A program made the position numbers and the translations under genes. From Roseateles depolymerans (GTDB lineage Bacteria > Pseudomonadota > Gammaproteobacteria > Burkholderiales > Burkholderiaceae_C): a stretch of 64,000 bases of DNA. Location: contig NZ_QUMT01000003.1 of assembly GCF_003387155.1 (NCBI RefSeq), positions 372,001 to 436,000 of the forward strand, written 5' to 3'. Below the pieces are notes generated by a model that searched no databases, was not told the DNA's origin, and saw only the letters and a list, made by a program, of their open reading frames with translations. Position 1 is the stretch's first letter. Each line of letters starts with the position of its first letter. Below are positions 8,836 to 18,491 of this stretch, piece by piece.

Positions 8836-9696
8836 TCAGTCCTCGACCGAGCGATCCAGCAGTCGCCGCAGCGCGTCCGGCGTGCCCTCCGGCAGGTGCC
8901 GGCCGTCCAGGCGCAGGCCCCCGGTCAGCAGATGCAGCGACACCTCGTCCAGGGACCAGCATTCGCCCTGCCCCATCGCCTGCAGCCGCGTCCCCGGCCC
9001 ACCACCGGCCACCACCGTCACCTTGCCGCTGCCCACCACTTCCATCAGGTCATCGGGATGCAGGAACACGGCGGTGTCTTCATCCAGGCCCAGGCCCACA
9101 TGGCCGGGCGAGACCCCGAGGAACTGGACCAGGCGCGACAGCCGCTTGCGCTCGGAGAAATGCTGGTCCACCACCACCCGTGGCCACAGGCCCAGGCCTG
9201 GCGGCAAAGGTCCCGGCGGGCCGCCCGCGATCTGCGAGCCCTCATCCCCACGCGGCATCCGCGCGCCCAGTGCGGACGCCCCGGCGCTGGTACCGGCCAC
9301 GGCCAGACCTTCGGTGGCGTGACGCCGCACGATCAGGTCCATCGCAGGCGTGTCCCCCAGCGTGTCCAGCAGCCGATGCTGGTCACCACCGGTCAGGAAG
9401 ATCAGATCGACCGCGGCCAGACGGGCCATGGCCGGCGCCGTGTCCAGCTCCTCCGGGTCCCGCGCATCCAGCCAGAACGGCTCGGCGCCCAGCGTCTCAA
9501 ACGCGGCGCGGTAGTGCTGCCACAACTCGGCCGGTGCGCCACTGGCGGCGGTCAGCACCAGCACACGGGGCCGCTGCATCGGCAACGCGCGCAGCAGCGC
9601 CGCGAGAACGGCGCGATCACCGTCCCGGTCTTCATTGCCGCCGATCACGGCCAGCAGTCCGCGGCCCTCACCGGCAGCGCGGTCTTTCGTCACCAT
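8836..9696 (-). CDS. cphB: Cyanophycinase (peptidase S51 family)
   Basis: A protein of 286 residues with the class-I-glutamine-amidotransferase-like fold of peptidase family S51. The nucleophile elbow GTSAGASALG (Ser at about 137) is the cyanophycinase/aspartyl dipeptidase signature. FLTGGDQHRLL sits before it as in CphB, and VVVDQHFSERKRLSRL gives the conserved HFxxRxRxxRL segment expected to bind the Arg side chain of the polymer. Length fits CphB (about 270-290). It would hydrolyse cyanophycin to beta-Asp-Arg dipeptides inside the cell. It is divergent from the molybdenum hydroxylase genes across 131 bp and lies about 25 kb from the two synthetase genes in this same window. No isoaspartyl dipeptidase gene is beside it. 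Confidence 0.88.
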   Translation of the reverse strand: MVTKDRAAGEGRGLLAVIGGNEDRDGDRAVLAALLRALPMQRPRVLVLTAASGAPAELWQHYRAAFETLGAEPFWLDARDPEELDTAPAMARLAAVDLIFLTGGDQHRLLDTLGDTPAMDLIVRRHATEGLAVAGTSAGASALGARMPRGDEGSQIAGGPPGPLPPGLGLWPRVVVDQHFSERKRLSRLVQFLGVSPGHVGLGLDEDTAVFLHPDDLMEVVGSGKVTVVAGGGPGTRLQAMGQGECWSLDEVSLHLLTGGLRLDGRHLPEGTPDALRRLLDRSVED

Positions 9697-9827
9697 CTCT
9701 GTGGATCTCCAACGTCAGCCCGAATCGTCTCATGAGCCGGACCGCCCCTGCCATTGGGAACACGCCTTGCTCGACCACGGCTCAGGAGACCGCCCCGGCC
9801 TGAACGGGGCTCGCCAAAGGACGCGAC

Positions 9828-10496
9828 ATGAACACGATTTCCGCATCGACCCGCCCCCAGGGGCCGACAGATGCCGATGCCATCGAGGCTGGCGGCGACA
9901 TCACCCAGAGGAACGGTCCATCCGGACTGCCGGTGGAAGTGCCGGTGCAACTGCGGGTCAACGGCCAGACCGTGCTGCTCCAGTTGGCGCCCTGGGTCAC
10001 CCTGCTGGACCTGCTGCGCGAACAACTGTTGCTCACAGGCAGCAAGAAGGGCTGTGACCAGGGCCAGTGCGGCGCCTGCACCGTGCTGGTGGACGGCGTC
10101 CGCATGAACAGCTGCCTGCTGCTGGCGGTCAGCCTGGACGGGCGCGACATCACCACGGTGGAAGGCCTGGCCGCGCTGGCAGGGGCCGACGCCTGCGGCC
10201 CCAACGCCCTGCATCCGCTGCAGCAGGCCTTTATCGACTGCGACGCGCTGCAATGCGGCTACTGCACACCCGGGCAGCTGTGCTCGGCCGCCGGCCTGCT
10301 GAACGAACATCCGCCGGCCCATGCCCACGAGATCCGCGAACGCATGAGCGGCAATATCTGCCGATGCGGCGCCTATCCGCAGATCGTGGAAGCCGTGTCA
10401 CGGGTGGCGCTGGTGCCGCGCGCCGCGGCCGCATCGAAGGCTGAGGAAGCCGCCCCTGCCGTGGTCATGGACGAAGCCGGGAGGGCCGCCGCATGA
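9828..10496 (+). CDS. paoA: Aldehyde-oxidoreductase-type molybdenum hydroxylase, 2Fe-2S subunit (PaoA/YagT-like)
   Basis: A protein of 222 residues with an N-terminal plant-type ferredoxin domain and a C-terminal all-helical domain. Cluster ligands are visible as KGCDQGQCGACTVL with a fourth Cys in RMNSCLL, and as CGYCTPGQ followed by NICRCGAYPQI. It passes electrons from the molybdenum centre towards FAD. E. coli PaoA carries a twin-arginine leader and works in the periplasm; here the first 45 residues are hydrophilic and lack RR or a hydrophobic core, so this enzyme should be cytoplasmic unless a start is missed. It overlaps paoB by 4 nt (ATGA) and heads a three-gene operon. Confidence 0.9.
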   Translation: MNTISASTRPQGPTDADAIEAGGDITQRNGPSGLPVEVPVQLRVNGQTVLLQLAPWVTLLDLLREQLLLTGSKKGCDQGQCGACTVLVDGVRMNSCLLLAVSLDGRDITTVEGLAALAGADACGPNALHPLQQAFIDCDALQCGYCTPGQLCSAAGLLNEHPPAHAHEIRERMSGNICRCGAYPQIVEAVSRVALVPRAAAASKAEEAAPAVVMDEAGRAAA

Positions 10497-11602
10497 ACCC
10501 CTTCGACTACGCCCGCGCCCACACGGTCGATGAAGCCTTGCTGCAACTGCAGCGCGGCGCCGCCCGCATGCGCTTGACCGACCGTCCCGGGGCGACGGTC
10601 AATGAACGCCCGCGCTTTCTGGCCGGCGGGACCAATCTCGTGGACCTGATGAAGGAAGACGTGATGCAGCCAGGCCGGCTGGTGGACGTGACCGGGCTGC
10701 CGCTCACCACCATCGAAGGCACGCGGGACGGCGGCCTGTGGCTGGGCGCCCTGGCCAGCAATGCCGCCACGGCCCAGCATCCGCTGGTGCTGGAGCGCGC
10801 GCCGCTGCTGCGCACGGCCATCCTGGCCGGCGCCTCGCCGCAGATCCGCAACCGCGCCACCAATGGCGGCAACCTGCTGCAGCGCACCCGCTGCCACTAC
10901 TTCTACGACGCGGCCGTGCCCTGCAACAAACGGGCGCCCGGCACCGGATGCCCGGCGGCCACCGGCATCGCCCGCCAGCATGCGATTCTGGGCGCCAGCG
11001 AGCAGTGCGTGGCCACCCATCCCTCCGACATGTGCGTGGCGCTGGCCGCGCTGGATGCGACCGTCCATGTGCAGTCGCCCCGCGGCACCCGGGAGATTCC
11101 CTTCCTCGAATTCCACCGCCTGCCCGGTGACGAGCCCGAGCGCGACCACACGCTGGAGGCCGACGAGCTGATCACCCACCTCACGCTGCCGCCCTCGGCC
11201 TTTGCGGATCACAGCTGCTATTTGAAGCTGCGCGAGCGCTCGTCCTATGCCTTCGCTCTGGTGTCCGTGGCTGCGGCGCTGGTGCTGGACGAGCAGGGGC
11301 GCATCCATGCGGCACGCCTGGCGCTGGGCGGCGTGGCTCACAAACCCTGGCGGGACCTGTCGGCGGAAGCGCTGCTGATCGGCCAGACGCCGTCGCCGCA
11401 GGTCTTCGAAGCTGCCGCCCAGCATCTGCTGCGCCCGGCGCGGGCCTGGGGCGGTCCGGCGCTGCCGGAGAGCCTGCCCGGCAATGCCTTCAAGATTCCG
11501 CTGGCCCGTCGCGCCATCGTGCGTGCGCTCACCATGGCCCTGGCGGGCGTGCCCACCAATACCGGCGAAGACTTTTTCCGCCTCGAAGGAGATGCAGCAT
11601 GA
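10493..11602 (+). CDS. paoB: Molybdenum hydroxylase FAD-binding subunit (PaoB/YagS-like)
   Basis: A protein of 369 residues of the CO-dehydrogenase-flavoprotein type. FAD-binding motifs are FLAGGTNLVDLMK near residue 42 and the second loop ASPQIRNRATNGGNLLQRTR. A Cys-rich insertion directly follows (CHYFYDAAVPCNKRAPGTGC), the hallmark of the PaoB group, where it holds an extra 4Fe-4S cluster. The C-terminal domain is the usual CO_deh_flav_C (SYAFALVSVAAALVLDEQGR). It overlaps the genes on both sides by 4 nt, so translation is probably coupled. With paoA and paoC it would form a heterotrimer that oxidises aldehydes. Confidence 0.92.
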   Translation: MNPFDYARAHTVDEALLQLQRGAARMRLTDRPGATVNERPRFLAGGTNLVDLMKEDVMQPGRLVDVTGLPLTTIEGTRDGGLWLGALASNAATAQHPLVLERAPLLRTAILAGASPQIRNRATNGGNLLQRTRCHYFYDAAVPCNKRAPGTGCPAATGIARQHAILGASEQCVATHPSDMCVALAALDATVHVQSPRGTREIPFLEFHRLPGDEPERDHTLEADELITHLTLPPSAFADHSCYLKLRERSSYAFALVSVAAALVLDEQGRIHAARLALGGVAHKPWRDLSAEALLIGQTPSPQVFEAAAQHLLRPARAWGGPALPESLPGNAFKIPLARRAIVRALTMALAGVPTNTGEDFFRLEGDAA

Positions 11603-13962
11603 ATGACCGATCGCCCCTGTCCGCGCCGAGGCATCCCTCCCCCACCGACGATCCGCTGGCGGACCTGCACACCACCGACCTGTCCGATCTCGCCATCGAG
11701 GCCGACCAGCAGCCGCGCGCCGATGTCGGCACCGGCACGGTCCAGATCGGCACCGGGCTGTCCCGCATCGATGCCCTGGCCAAGGTCACCGGCCGGGCCC
11801 GGTATGCGGCGGAGCATCCGGCGGACGATCTGCTGTACGGCTGGGTGGTCAACACCGCCGCCGCCCGTGGGCGCATCACCTCGATCGATGCCAGCCGCGC
11901 CCTGGCACTGACCGGCGTGGTGGACGTGCTGACGCATGAGAACCGGCCCAAGATGCGTTCCCTGGACCTGTTCTACAAAGACATGACCGCACCAGCCGGA
12001 TCGCCCTTCAAGCCGCTGCATGACGATGAGGTCCATTACAGCGGACAGCCGGTGGCCCTGGTGGTGGCCAGGTCGCTGGAGCTGGCGCGGCATGCGGCGC
12101 GGCTGGTGCAGGTGCGGGTCGAGACGCAGCCGCATGAGACCTCGATGCTGGCCCACCGCGACCGCAGTCATGAACCCAAGTCGCTCAAGGCGGGGTATTC
12201 GCCGCCGCCCAAGCCGCGCGGCGCCGCCGATGCGCATTGGGAGGACGCCTCCATTCGCGTGGACACCGAAAGCTATGCCGGCGTAGAGCATCACAACCCG
12301 ATGGAGATGCATGCCAGCACCGTGATCGTCGGCAAGGACGGTCATCTGACGGTCTATGACAAGACCCAGGGCTCGCAGAACTCGCGCTGGGTGATCTCGC
12401 GGGTGTTTGGGCTGCCGGCCCGCAAGGTGACGGTGCGCAATCCCTTCGTCGGCGGGGCCTTCGGCTCGGGCCTGCGGCCGCAATACCAGTTGCTGCTGGC
12501 CACGATGGCGGCGCTGCATCTGAAGCAGTCGGTGCGGGTGATGCTGACCCGCCAGCAGATGTTCACCTTCGGCCATCGGCCCGAGACCTGGCAGCGGGTG
12601 CGACTGGCCTCGGACGGCGAGGGCCGGCTGACGTCGGTCATCCACGAGGCGCTGGCCGAGACCTCCCGCAAGGAGGACTATGTGGAGGTGGTGGTGAATT
12701 GGTCCGGCCAGCTCTACCACTGCGAAAACGTGCGGCTGGACTACCGGCTGGTGGCCCTGGACCAGTACAGCCCCATCGACATGCGGGCGCCCGGTGCCGC
12801 GCACGGCGTGCATGCGCTGGAAGTGGCGATGGACGAGCTGTCGTATGCCGCCGGCCTGGACCCGCTGGAGCTGCGGCTGCGCAACTATGCCGACCGCGAT
12901 TCCGCGCAGGACCTGCCCTTCTCCACCAAGGCCCTGCGTGAGTGTTATGCGCAGGGGGCGGAACGCTTTGGCTGGTCGCGGCGACCGCGGCAGCCCCGGT
13001 CACGGCGCGAGGGCGATGAATGGGTGGGCTGGGGCATGGCGACCGGCACCTGGGACGCGATGCAGATGTTCGCCCGCGCCCGCGCCGTGCTGCACGCCAA
13101 CGGCCAGCTGGTGGTGGAAAGCGCCGCCACCGACATTGGCACCGGCACCTACACCGTCATGACGCAGATCGCGGCGGCTGCGCTGGGCCTGCCGATGGAG
13201 CAGGTCACCTTCCGGCTGGGGGACAGCACCTTGCCGGTCGCACCGATCGAAGGCGGCTCGTCGCATGTGACGACCGTCGGATCGGCGGTGGAAGGCGCCT
13301 GCGAGAAGATCCAGCGCGAGCTCTGGAAGCGCGCGCGCCACCACGTGGACGGCTTTGCGAAGGTCAAGTTCGAAGACGTTGAATTCTCGAATGGCCATCT
13401 GAATGCCCGCACGGGTGGGCTGAGCGTGCCGCTGGAGCAGCTGGTGCGTCTGAAGGGAGAGGACCAGATCGAGGCAAAGTACCTGCTCCTGCCCAACCTG
13501 CTCAAGCAGAAGAAGTACGTGCGCGCGGTGCACTCGGCCGTGTTCTGCGAGGTGCGGGTGGATGAAGAGCTCGGCACCGTCCGCGTGACCCGCGTGGTCA
13601 GCGCGGTGGCGGCCGGACGCATCATCAACCCGGTCACCGCCCGCAGCCAGGTGATCGGCGGGGTGGTGTGGGGCATCAGCCAGGCCTTGCTGGAAGAGAC
13701 CTTGTCCGACCATGCCCTGGGGCGCTTCATGAATCACAACCTGGGCGAATACCACGTGGCTGTCAACGCCGATGTGGGAGAGATCGACGTGCTCTTTGTG
13801 GAGGAAGACGACCGCATCGTCAGCCGGCTAGGCGCCAAGGGCGTGGGCGAGATCGGCATCGTCGGGGTGGCGGCGGCCATCAGCAATGCCATCTTCCATG
13901 CCACCGGTCGGCGGCTGCGCAGCACCCCCATGACGCCCGACAAGGTCATGCGCAGAGATTGA
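11599..13962 (+). CDS. paoC: Molybdenum hydroxylase molybdopterin-binding subunit (PaoC/YagR-like)
   Basis: A protein of 787 residues, the catalytic subunit of the xanthine-oxidase family. Seen: the ALDH/XDH hammerhead start (KVTGRARYAAEHPADDLLYG), the Mo-cofactor loop GGAFGSGLRPQYQ, an Arg in SPIDMRAPGAAHG at the place of the PaoC active-site Arg, and the invariant catalytic Glu in KGVGEIGIVGVAAAISNA near the C-terminus. This subunit type in E. coli carries molybdopterin cytosine dinucleotide. The PaoD/XdhC-like insertion chaperone normally next to such operons is missing; the next gene is a chemoreceptor. The N-terminal 45 residues are Asp/Pro-rich and not conserved in appearance. Confidence 0.93.
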   Translation: MNDRSPLSAPRHPSPTDDPLADLHTTDLSDLAIEADQQPRADVGTGTVQIGTGLSRIDALAKVTGRARYAAEHPADDLLYGWVVNTAAARGRITSIDASRALALTGVVDVLTHENRPKMRSLDLFYKDMTAPAGSPFKPLHDDEVHYSGQPVALVVARSLELARHAARLVQVRVETQPHETSMLAHRDRSHEPKSLKAGYSPPPKPRGAADAHWEDASIRVDTESYAGVEHHNPMEMHASTVIVGKDGHLTVYDKTQGSQNSRWVISRVFGLPARKVTVRNPFVGGAFGSGLRPQYQLLLATMAALHLKQSVRVMLTRQQMFTFGHRPETWQRVRLASDGEGRLTSVIHEALAETSRKEDYVEVVVNWSGQLYHCENVRLDYRLVALDQYSPIDMRAPGAAHGVHALEVAMDELSYAAGLDPLELRLRNYADRDSAQDLPFSTKALRECYAQGAERFGWSRRPRQPRSRREGDEWVGWGMATGTWDAMQMFARARAVLHANGQLVVESAATDIGTGTYTVMTQIAAAALGLPMEQVTFRLGDSTLPVAPIEGGSSHVTTVGSAVEGACEKIQRELWKRARHHVDGFAKVKFEDVEFSNGHLNARTGGLSVPLEQLVRLKGEDQIEAKYLLLPNLLKQKKYVRAVHSAVFCEVRVDEELGTVRVTRVVSAVAAGRIINPVTARSQVIGGVVWGISQALLEETLSDHALGRFMNHNLGEYHVAVNADVGEIDVLFVEEDDRIVSRLGAKGVGEIGIVGVAAAISNAIFHATGRRLRSTPMTPDKVMRRD

Positions 13963-14081
13963 CGGATTTCACGGTTTGGACGCGAGCGCTTCGTTTTTTC
14001 ATCATGTTGCGCTAGCGTTACCGCGTCCCAGGTGCCAGCATCGCCCCTCGTACGGCAGCCCCTGCTGCCTGGGAGACTGAT

Positions 14082-15632
14082 ATGGCAACAATTATTTCGA
14101 GCCGATCGATCGGCCGACGTTTTGGATGGGTTCAGACCCTGGTGCTGGTGATTGCACTCGTGGGGTCCGGACTGGGGTATTGGGGACTGCACAAGGTCGC
14201 GCAGGACACCGAGTCGATTTACACCGACGCGCTGGCCACGGAGCGGGTGGCGTCCGACTGGTACCGCAATGTGTTCAACGGCATCACCCGCACGACGGCG
14301 ATTGCGGTGAGCACCGACACCAATCTGCCGGGCTTTTTCGCCCAGGCCGCCGCAGAATCCAGCAAGAAGTCCACGGAGCTGCAGCAGCAACTGGACAAGC
14401 TGCTGACGACGCCGCAGGAGCGTGCGTCCTTCGAGAAGATCTCGGATCTGCGCAAGACGTATCTGTCCACGCGCGATGCCATCGCTGCCGCGAAAAAGGC
14501 CGGAGAGACCGATCGCGCCAAGGAACTGTTCGACAAGTTCTCGGCTTCGTCCGCTGTCTACCTGGACAGCATCCAGGCGGTGGTGCAGGCCCAGCGTGAG
14601 CAGCTCGACAACGCCATCGTCGATCTGCGCGAGAGCAACCGCCGCGCACGGATAGCCCTGGTGCTGTTCAGCATCGTGGCGCTGGTGACAGCGGGCGTGC
14701 TGTCCTGGCGGCTGACGCGATCGATCACCGGTCCGCTGCAGCAGGCTGCCGAAGTGGCCGATGCCATCGCGCATTTCGACCTGACCCGTCCCATCCACAT
14801 CCAGACCAACGATGAGACCGGCCGCCTGCTCGCCTCGCTGCGTACCATGCAGACGGCCCTGACCGGCCTGATCGGCGATGTGCGCAGCTCCACCGACAGC
14901 ATCAACACCGCCAGTGCCGAGATCGCCACCGGCAACATGGACCTGTCCAGCCGCACCGAGCAAACCGCGTCCAACCTGCAGCAGGCGGCGGCCTCGCTCA
15001 CCCAGCTCACCGGCACGGTGCGCCAGACGGCGGACGCCGCCACCACGGCCAATCAGCTGGCCAGCCATGCCACCAGCACCGCACAGCGCGGCGGCACGGT
15101 GATGGGCCAGGTGGTCTCCACCATGAGCGAGATCAGCGACAGCTCGCGCCGCATCGGCGACATCATCGGCGTGATCGACGGCATCGCCTTCCAGACCAAC
15201 ATCCTCGCGCTCAATGCCGCGGTGGAAGCGGCCCGGGCGGGTGAGCAGGGCCGGGGATTCGCCGTGGTGGCCAGCGAGGTGCGGTCCCTGGCGCAGCGCA
15301 GTGCGGAAGCGGCCAAGGAGATCAAGACGCTGATCGCCACCAGCGTGGAGCGGGTGGAGTCCGGCTCGCGGTTGGTGAGCGATGCCGGCACCACCATGAA
15401 TGACATCGTGCAGAGCGTGCAGCGCGTCACCGACATCATTGCCGAGATCAGCGCCGCCACCCATGAACAGAGCGACGGCATCCAGCAGGTCAATGCCGCT
15501 GTCGGCCACCTGGACCAGATGACGCAGCAAAACGCCGCGCTGGTGGAAGAGGCCGCCTCCGCCGCCGAGAGCCTGAAGGACCAGTCCCACAAGCTCTCGG
15601 GCGCCGTGTCGGTGTTCCGGCTGGGCCACTGA
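14082..15632 (+). CDS. Methyl-accepting chemotaxis protein
   Basis: A chemoreceptor of 516 residues. TM1 lies at about residues 16-36, a periplasmic helical domain of about 150 residues follows (4HB_MCP-like), then TM2 near 190-210, a HAMP segment ([18 protein letters not shown]) and the signalling domain with the conserved tip [20 protein letters not shown] and [11 protein letters not shown]. It ends in VFRLGH without a CheR pentapeptide. The ATG follows a spaced GGGAG. It is clearly a paralogue of the receptor at 1647-3188, sharing layout and signalling tip while the sensory domains differ. The gene sits 119 bp after paoC; whether the ligand is linked to the aldehyde oxidoreductase is speculative. 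Confidence 0.95.
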   Translation: MATIISSRSIGRRFGWVQTLVLVIALVGSGLGYWGLHKVAQDTESIYTDALATERVASDWYRNVFNGITRTTAIAVSTDTNLPGFFAQAAAESSKKSTELQQQLDKLLTTPQERASFEKISDLRKTYLSTRDAIAAAKKAGETDRAKELFDKFSASSAVYLDSIQAVVQAQREQLDNAIVDLRESNRRARIALVLFSIVALVTAGVLSWRLTRSITGPLQQAAEVADAIAHFDLTRPIHIQTNDETGRLLASLRTMQTALTGLIGDVRSSTDSINTASAEIATGNMDLSSRTEQTASNLQQAAASLTQLTGTVRQTADAATTANQLASHATSTAQRGGTVMGQVVSTMSEISDSSRRIGDIIGVIDGIAFQTNILALNAAVEAARAGEQGRGFAVVASEVRSLAQRSAEAAKEIKTLIATSVERVESGSRLVSDAGTTMNDIVQSVQRVTDIIAEISAATHEQSDGIQQVNAAVGHLDQMTQQNAALVEEAASAAESLKDQSHKLSGAVSVFRLGH

Positions 15633-15804
15633 GGCCCCCGACGGGTTCCGCAGGCGCCGGTCCGCCCGGGGCCTGCAGTGAGCCTCTGCCCGGCAGCGCC
15701 GTGGCCCCAGGAGCAGGGACACACTCGGACTTGGCCGCGGGCATCATCAAATCTTCATGAGCCACCCCCTACCCTCGCGATTCACAATCAAGAGGAGAGC
15801 TGCT

Positions 15805-17001
15805 TTGAAGATGCTTCGTCTGATCCTGTCCGCCGCCCTCGCGGCCGCGACCCTGGGCGCTGCGATGCTGCCTGCCACCGCGGGCGCGCATGGCCGCCCC
15901 GGCTCGGCCGCGGCGTCGCCGCTGCTCATCGCCCACCGCGGCGCCTCCGGGTATGTGCCGGAACACACCCTGGCGGCCTACTGGCTGGCCATCGAACAAG
16001 GCGCCGACTTTGTCGAACCGGACCTGGTCATTACCAAGGACGGCGTGCTGGTGGCCCGCCACGAAAACGCCATTGCCATCCTCAATGCCGATGGCACGGT
16101 GCGTGAAGCCACCACCGACGTGGCCGACCATCCGGAATTTGCCAGCCGCAAGACCACCAAGATCATTGACGGTGTGAGCATCACCGGCTGGTTCACCGAA
16201 GACTTCACCCTGGCCGAGCTCAAGACCTTGCGCGCCCGCGAGCGCATTCCGGCCCTGCGTCCGGGCAACACCCGCTTCAACGACATGTTCGAGGTGCCGA
16301 CCTTCGAGGAGGTGCTGCAGTTGGTCCAGCAGGCCAACGAGCGTCGCCGCGAGGAAGCCCACGCGGATCGTGACGACCGCCGCGGCCGTCCGCATCGGGG
16401 CTTCCGCCCGATCGGCGTGTATCCGGAGACCAAGCATCCCAGCTACTTCGCCGGCCTGGGCCAGCCGCTGGAAGAGCCGCTGGTGCGTCTGCTCCACAAG
16501 TATGGCTATCGCGACGCGGACGCCCCGGTGTTCATCCAGTCCTTCGAAGTGGGCAATCTGCGCAAGCTCAAGCGCATGACGCGCCTGCCGCTGGTCCAGC
16601 TGATGGACGCGTCCGGCCGGCCCTATGACTTCGTGCTGAGCGGCGACACCCGCACCTATGCCGACCTGGCCAAGCCCGCCGGTCTGGCCGAGGTGGCTTC
16701 CTATGCCCGCGGCGTCGGCGTCAACACCGCCGTGATGATTCCCCTGGTCGGCGGCCGCCTGGGCACGCCCACCAGCTTCGTCAAGGACGCGCATGCGGCC
16801 GGACTGATCGTGCACGGCTGGACCTTCCGCGCGGAGAACTATTTCCTGCCCAACGACTTCGACAGCAGCAGCGACCCCACCGCCCTGGGGGACCTGTCTG
16901 GCCAGATCCGCACCTTCCTGAACCTGGGCATGGACGGTTTCTTCAGTGACCAGTCGTTCCTGGCCCGCAAGGCGATCGACGCCTGGAAGGCGGCGCAGTG
17001 A
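15805..17001 (+). CDS. Glycerophosphodiester phosphodiesterase, periplasmic (GlpQ-like)
   Basis: A secreted TIM-barrel phosphodiesterase of about 398 residues. After a Sec signal (LILSAALAAATLGAAMLPA), the GDPD signature is intact: LLIAHRGASGYVPEHT gives the first catalytic His-Arg, ADFVEPDLVITKDG gives Glu and Asp ligands, and LVARHEN gives the second His. A basic low-complexity insertion (about residues 185-205, rich in R, E and D) interrupts the barrel. It should release glycerol-3-phosphate from glycerophosphodiesters. A TTG at 15805 is preferred because AGGAG lies 7 nt before it, whereas the ATG at 15811 would have a 13-nt gap; an ATG at 15757 is open but adds a leader before the signal peptide. 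Start therefore uncertain. Confidence 0.9.
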   Translation: MKMLRLILSAALAAATLGAAMLPATAGAHGRPGSAAASPLLIAHRGASGYVPEHTLAAYWLAIEQGADFVEPDLVITKDGVLVARHENAIAILNADGTVREATTDVADHPEFASRKTTKIIDGVSITGWFTEDFTLAELKTLRARERIPALRPGNTRFNDMFEVPTFEEVLQLVQQANERRREEAHADRDDRRGRPHRGFRPIGVYPETKHPSYFAGLGQPLEEPLVRLLHKYGYRDADAPVFIQSFEVGNLRKLKRMTRLPLVQLMDASGRPYDFVLSGDTRTYADLAKPAGLAEVASYARGVGVNTAVMIPLVGGRLGTPTSFVKDAHAAGLIVHGWTFRAENYFLPNDFDSSSDPTALGDLSGQIRTFLNLGMDGFFSDQSFLARKAIDAWKAAQ

Positions 17002-17011
17002 AACAGTGAGT

Positions 17012-17036
17012 GCAAGGGGGCGGGCAGCCCCCTTGC
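17012..17036 (+). terminator. Hairpin after the glycerophosphodiesterase gene
   Basis: A 10-bp perfect stem (GCAAGGGGGC / GCCCCCTTGC) with a 5-nt loop starts 11 nt after the stop codon. There is no T tract after it, so it is either a weak intrinsic terminator or an mRNA 3'-end stabiliser. Confidence 0.5.
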
Positions 17037-17277
17037 GCAGGGTGACCGAAGCATCCGAATCGGTCACTTTTGGCAATTCCCGCAGTTACCTCCGGACACG
17101 TTTGATACGGTCTTGTCCGACGCATGCGCGAACAGCGACCTCATCAAAAAAGTTGCTGGATGCCGCCTGTGAATTTGTTGGCGAGCAATAGAAAAAAACA
17201 CCACTCGCACAGCTTAGGGCTATCCCCAGGGCGACAGGTTCACGCAAGATAACGGCCCACGCTGTCACGGACTGTCC

Positions 17278-18405
17278 ATGAAACGCCGCCAACTTCTGAC
17301 CCAGCTCTCCGCCCTCGTCGGTGCAAGCGCCCTGCCGGTGCTCCCGGCCTTTGCCGACAACTCCAAGATCGTTCTGGGTCAGTCCGCGCCGCTGAGCGGT
17401 CCGGCCAAGGAGTTGGGGGAGCAGTTCCGCGATGGCGCGCTGCTGGCCTTTGACCACATCAATCAGCGTGGCGGCGTCAATGGTCGCCGCATCGAACTGC
17501 GCAGCCTGGACGACGGCTACGAGCCCGAGCGCTGCGCCGCCAACACCCGCAAGCTGCTGGACGAAGGCGTGACTGCCCTGTTCGGCTACATCGGCACCCC
17601 GACCTCGCTGGCCGCCCTGCCGCTGGCCACCAATGCCAAGGTGCCCTTCTTCGCCCCGTTCACCGGCGCCGAAGCGCTGCGCACGCCCTTCAACCGTTAT
17701 GCCTTCCATGTGCGCGCGTCCTACAACGACGAGTGCGAGGAAATCGTCCAGCAGCTGCAGTCGGTGGGCATCAAGAAGGTGGCGGTCTTCTATCAGAACG
17801 ACGCCTACGGGCAGGCCGGTCTGAGCGGCATTCAAGCGGCCCTGAAAAAGCATGGCCTGGCCCCGGTCGCCACGGCGACAGTGGAGCGCAATTCGGTGGA
17901 AGTGGCCGCTGCGGTCAAGACCATCCTGGCCGCCCAGCCGGAAGCCATCGTGCAGGTCAGCGCCTACACCTCCTGCGCGGCTTTCATCCGCCAGGCCCGT
18001 CATGCAATGTTCCTGGGCAACTTCTACAACCTGTCCTTCGTCGGCGCGCAGGCGCTGGCGACGGAGCTGGGCAAAGACTCCCGCGGCGTGGTGGTGTCGC
18101 AGGTGGTGCCCTTCCCCTTCAGTGGTACCAATCCGCTGGCGCAGGAATATGGCCAGCGGGCGAAGGCGGCCAACCGGGAACTGAGCTACACCGGCATGGA
18201 AGGCTTCGTGGCGGCCAAGGTGCTGATCGAAGGCCTGCGCCGCGCCGGCAACAACCTGTCGTCCGAGTCGCTGGTGACCGCGCTGGAAGGCCTGAAGGAC
18301 TTCGATGCCGGGGGCTTCTTCATCAACTTCAGCGCCCAGAAACACACCGGGTCCAAGTATGTGGACATGACCATCCTGACTGCGGACGGCAAGGTCCGTC
18401 GCTGA
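17278..18405 (+). CDS. ABC transporter substrate-binding protein, branched-chain amino acid (LivK) type
   Basis: A periplasmic binding protein of 375 residues (Peripla_BP_6 fold). A signal peptide covers about residues 1-25 (basic MKRRQ, hydrophobic ALVGASALPVLP, cleavage after AFA). The body opens with KIVLGQSAPLSGPAKELG, typical of LivK/HAAT proteins, and continues with GGVNGRRIELRSLDDGYEP and GVTALFGYIGTPTS. No permease or ATPase genes lie beside it, so it is an orphan binding protein: it may serve a transporter elsewhere or feed a sensor. A 276-bp upstream region carries its promoter and part of the previous transcript's 3' end. It ends at a strong terminator. Confidence 0.92.
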   Translation: MKRRQLLTQLSALVGASALPVLPAFADNSKIVLGQSAPLSGPAKELGEQFRDGALLAFDHINQRGGVNGRRIELRSLDDGYEPERCAANTRKLLDEGVTALFGYIGTPTSLAALPLATNAKVPFFAPFTGAEALRTPFNRYAFHVRASYNDECEEIVQQLQSVGIKKVAVFYQNDAYGQAGLSGIQAALKKHGLAPVATATVERNSVEVAAAVKTILAAQPEAIVQVSAYTSCAAFIRQARHAMFLGNFYNLSFVGAQALATELGKDSRGVVVSQVVPFPFSGTNPLAQEYGQRAKAANRELSYTGMEGFVAAKVLIEGLRRAGNNLSSESLVTALEGLKDFDAGGFFINFSAQKHTGSKYVDMTILTADGKVRR

Positions 18406-18491
18406 GCGTGCAGGTCTGCGGCTGAACGCAGGCGCCCATTGAGGCGCCGTCGCTCAGCACAGGGGCCCTCAGTGGCACGCGGTGGATCCGA

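Noticed and set aside
13963-14081. Possible terminator with a T run (TTTTTT near 13994) after paoC
   Set aside because: The preceding dyad (GAGCGCTTCG) has mismatched short arms; too weak to call.
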